NCBI GenBank assembly: GCA_030043175.1
Contig: JASHYD010001372.1
Coordinates: 1-5,877, forward strand
Source: Xanthobacteraceae bacterium
Lineage (GTDB): Bacteria; Pseudomonadota; Alphaproteobacteria; Rhizobiales; Xanthobacteraceae
Direction: 5' to 3'
DNA length: 5,877 nt
Position 1 is the first letter of the stretch; each line of letters opens with the position of its first letter. Under the pieces are notes generated by a model. It worked only from the letters and a program-made list of their open reading frames with translations. It searched no databases and was not told where the DNA came from. The translations under genes were made by a program, and so were the position numbers. This document shows positions 5,680 through 5,877 of the stretch, piece by piece.

Positions 5680-5877
5680 TCAGGCGCAGCTCCCGGGCAC
5701 CTGAAGTTCGATGGAGGTGACCGGGACAATATATTGCTTTGTTGCGGTCAGGAAGTTGTTGAACCAACGCTTTTGATCAGCGTTCGGAGGCCCATGATGG
5801 CCAAGATAGGCGGGCGAAGGCTGGCACGACCCAATCGATCGCAACCTCCGCTTCGATACACCGACAGGTTTCCAACA
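5491..5877 (-). pseudogene. Possible interrupted or decayed reading frame at the right edge
   Basis: Reading in from the right edge on the minus strand, one frame stays open for 65 codons, meets a TGA at 5680-5682, and continues in the same frame for 62 more codons to a TGA at 5491-5493. The first part contains protein-like stretches such as PAYLGHHGPPNADQKRWFNN followed by a hydrophobic IVPVTSIELQV. The second includes a possible ATG restart at 5658 without a ribosome binding site. The first part could be the genuine C-terminus of a gene outside the window, the whole could be a pseudogene with one nonsense codon, or it may be chance. Third-position G+C of the first part is only about 62% by hand count, and a plus-strand frame (5671 to the edge) is also open. 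The family is not recognised. Confidence 0.22.

Noticed and set aside
5671..5877. Plus-strand frame starting MERSGAAPGH, open to the right edge, with a GGAGG before internal ATGs at 5794 and 5797
   Set aside because: Third-position G+C is only about 54% by hand count, no ribosome binding site precedes the first ATG, and it overlaps the somewhat better minus-strand frame. It could be revived if sequence beyond the edge shows a long continuation.

Overview
The window reads as a fragment of a GC-rich proteobacterial chromosome, most likely an alphaproteobacterium of the Rhizobiales (Bradyrhizobium-like). This rests on base composition, the SixA and PuuB-like oxidase sequence styles, and an exported 193-residue protein whose sequence I associate with that group. 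The placement is an inference from recall, not from a search.

Layout, left to right. Bases 1-213 (+) hold the end of a gene cut by the window edge. On the minus strand follow a secreted alpha/beta hydrolase (294-1442) and, 245 bp upstream of it, a SixA-type phosphohistidine phosphatase (1688-2215). A 358-bp divergent intergenic region with three GC-rich hairpins (2216-2573) separates sixA from a plus-strand FAD-dependent oxidase of the glycine oxidase / gamma-glutamylputrescine oxidase type (2574-4046). A 229-bp convergent gap follows, then two minus-strand genes 51 bp apart: an exported protein of unknown function (4276-4857) and a DUF6876-family protein (4909-5304). The last ~570 bp have no convincing complete gene, only short or interrupted reading frames that may be intergenic or decayed sequence.

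The genes do not form one pathway. Hydrolase and sixA are codirectional but too far apart to assume one transcript, and the oxidase stands alone with no transporter, ligase or dehydrogenase partner visible. The most foreign-looking part is the right end: the DUF6876 gene is about 49% G+C by hand count, against about two thirds in a sample of the oxidase gene, uses AGG/AGA for half of its arginines, and borders gene-poor sequence. That fits a small island or mobile-element remnant joined to chromosomal genes. I see no transposase, integrase, CRISPR array, tRNA or rRNA. I do not see a clear previously undescribed multi-gene system; the leads are the DUF6876/exported-protein pair and the hairpin-rich divergent promoter region.
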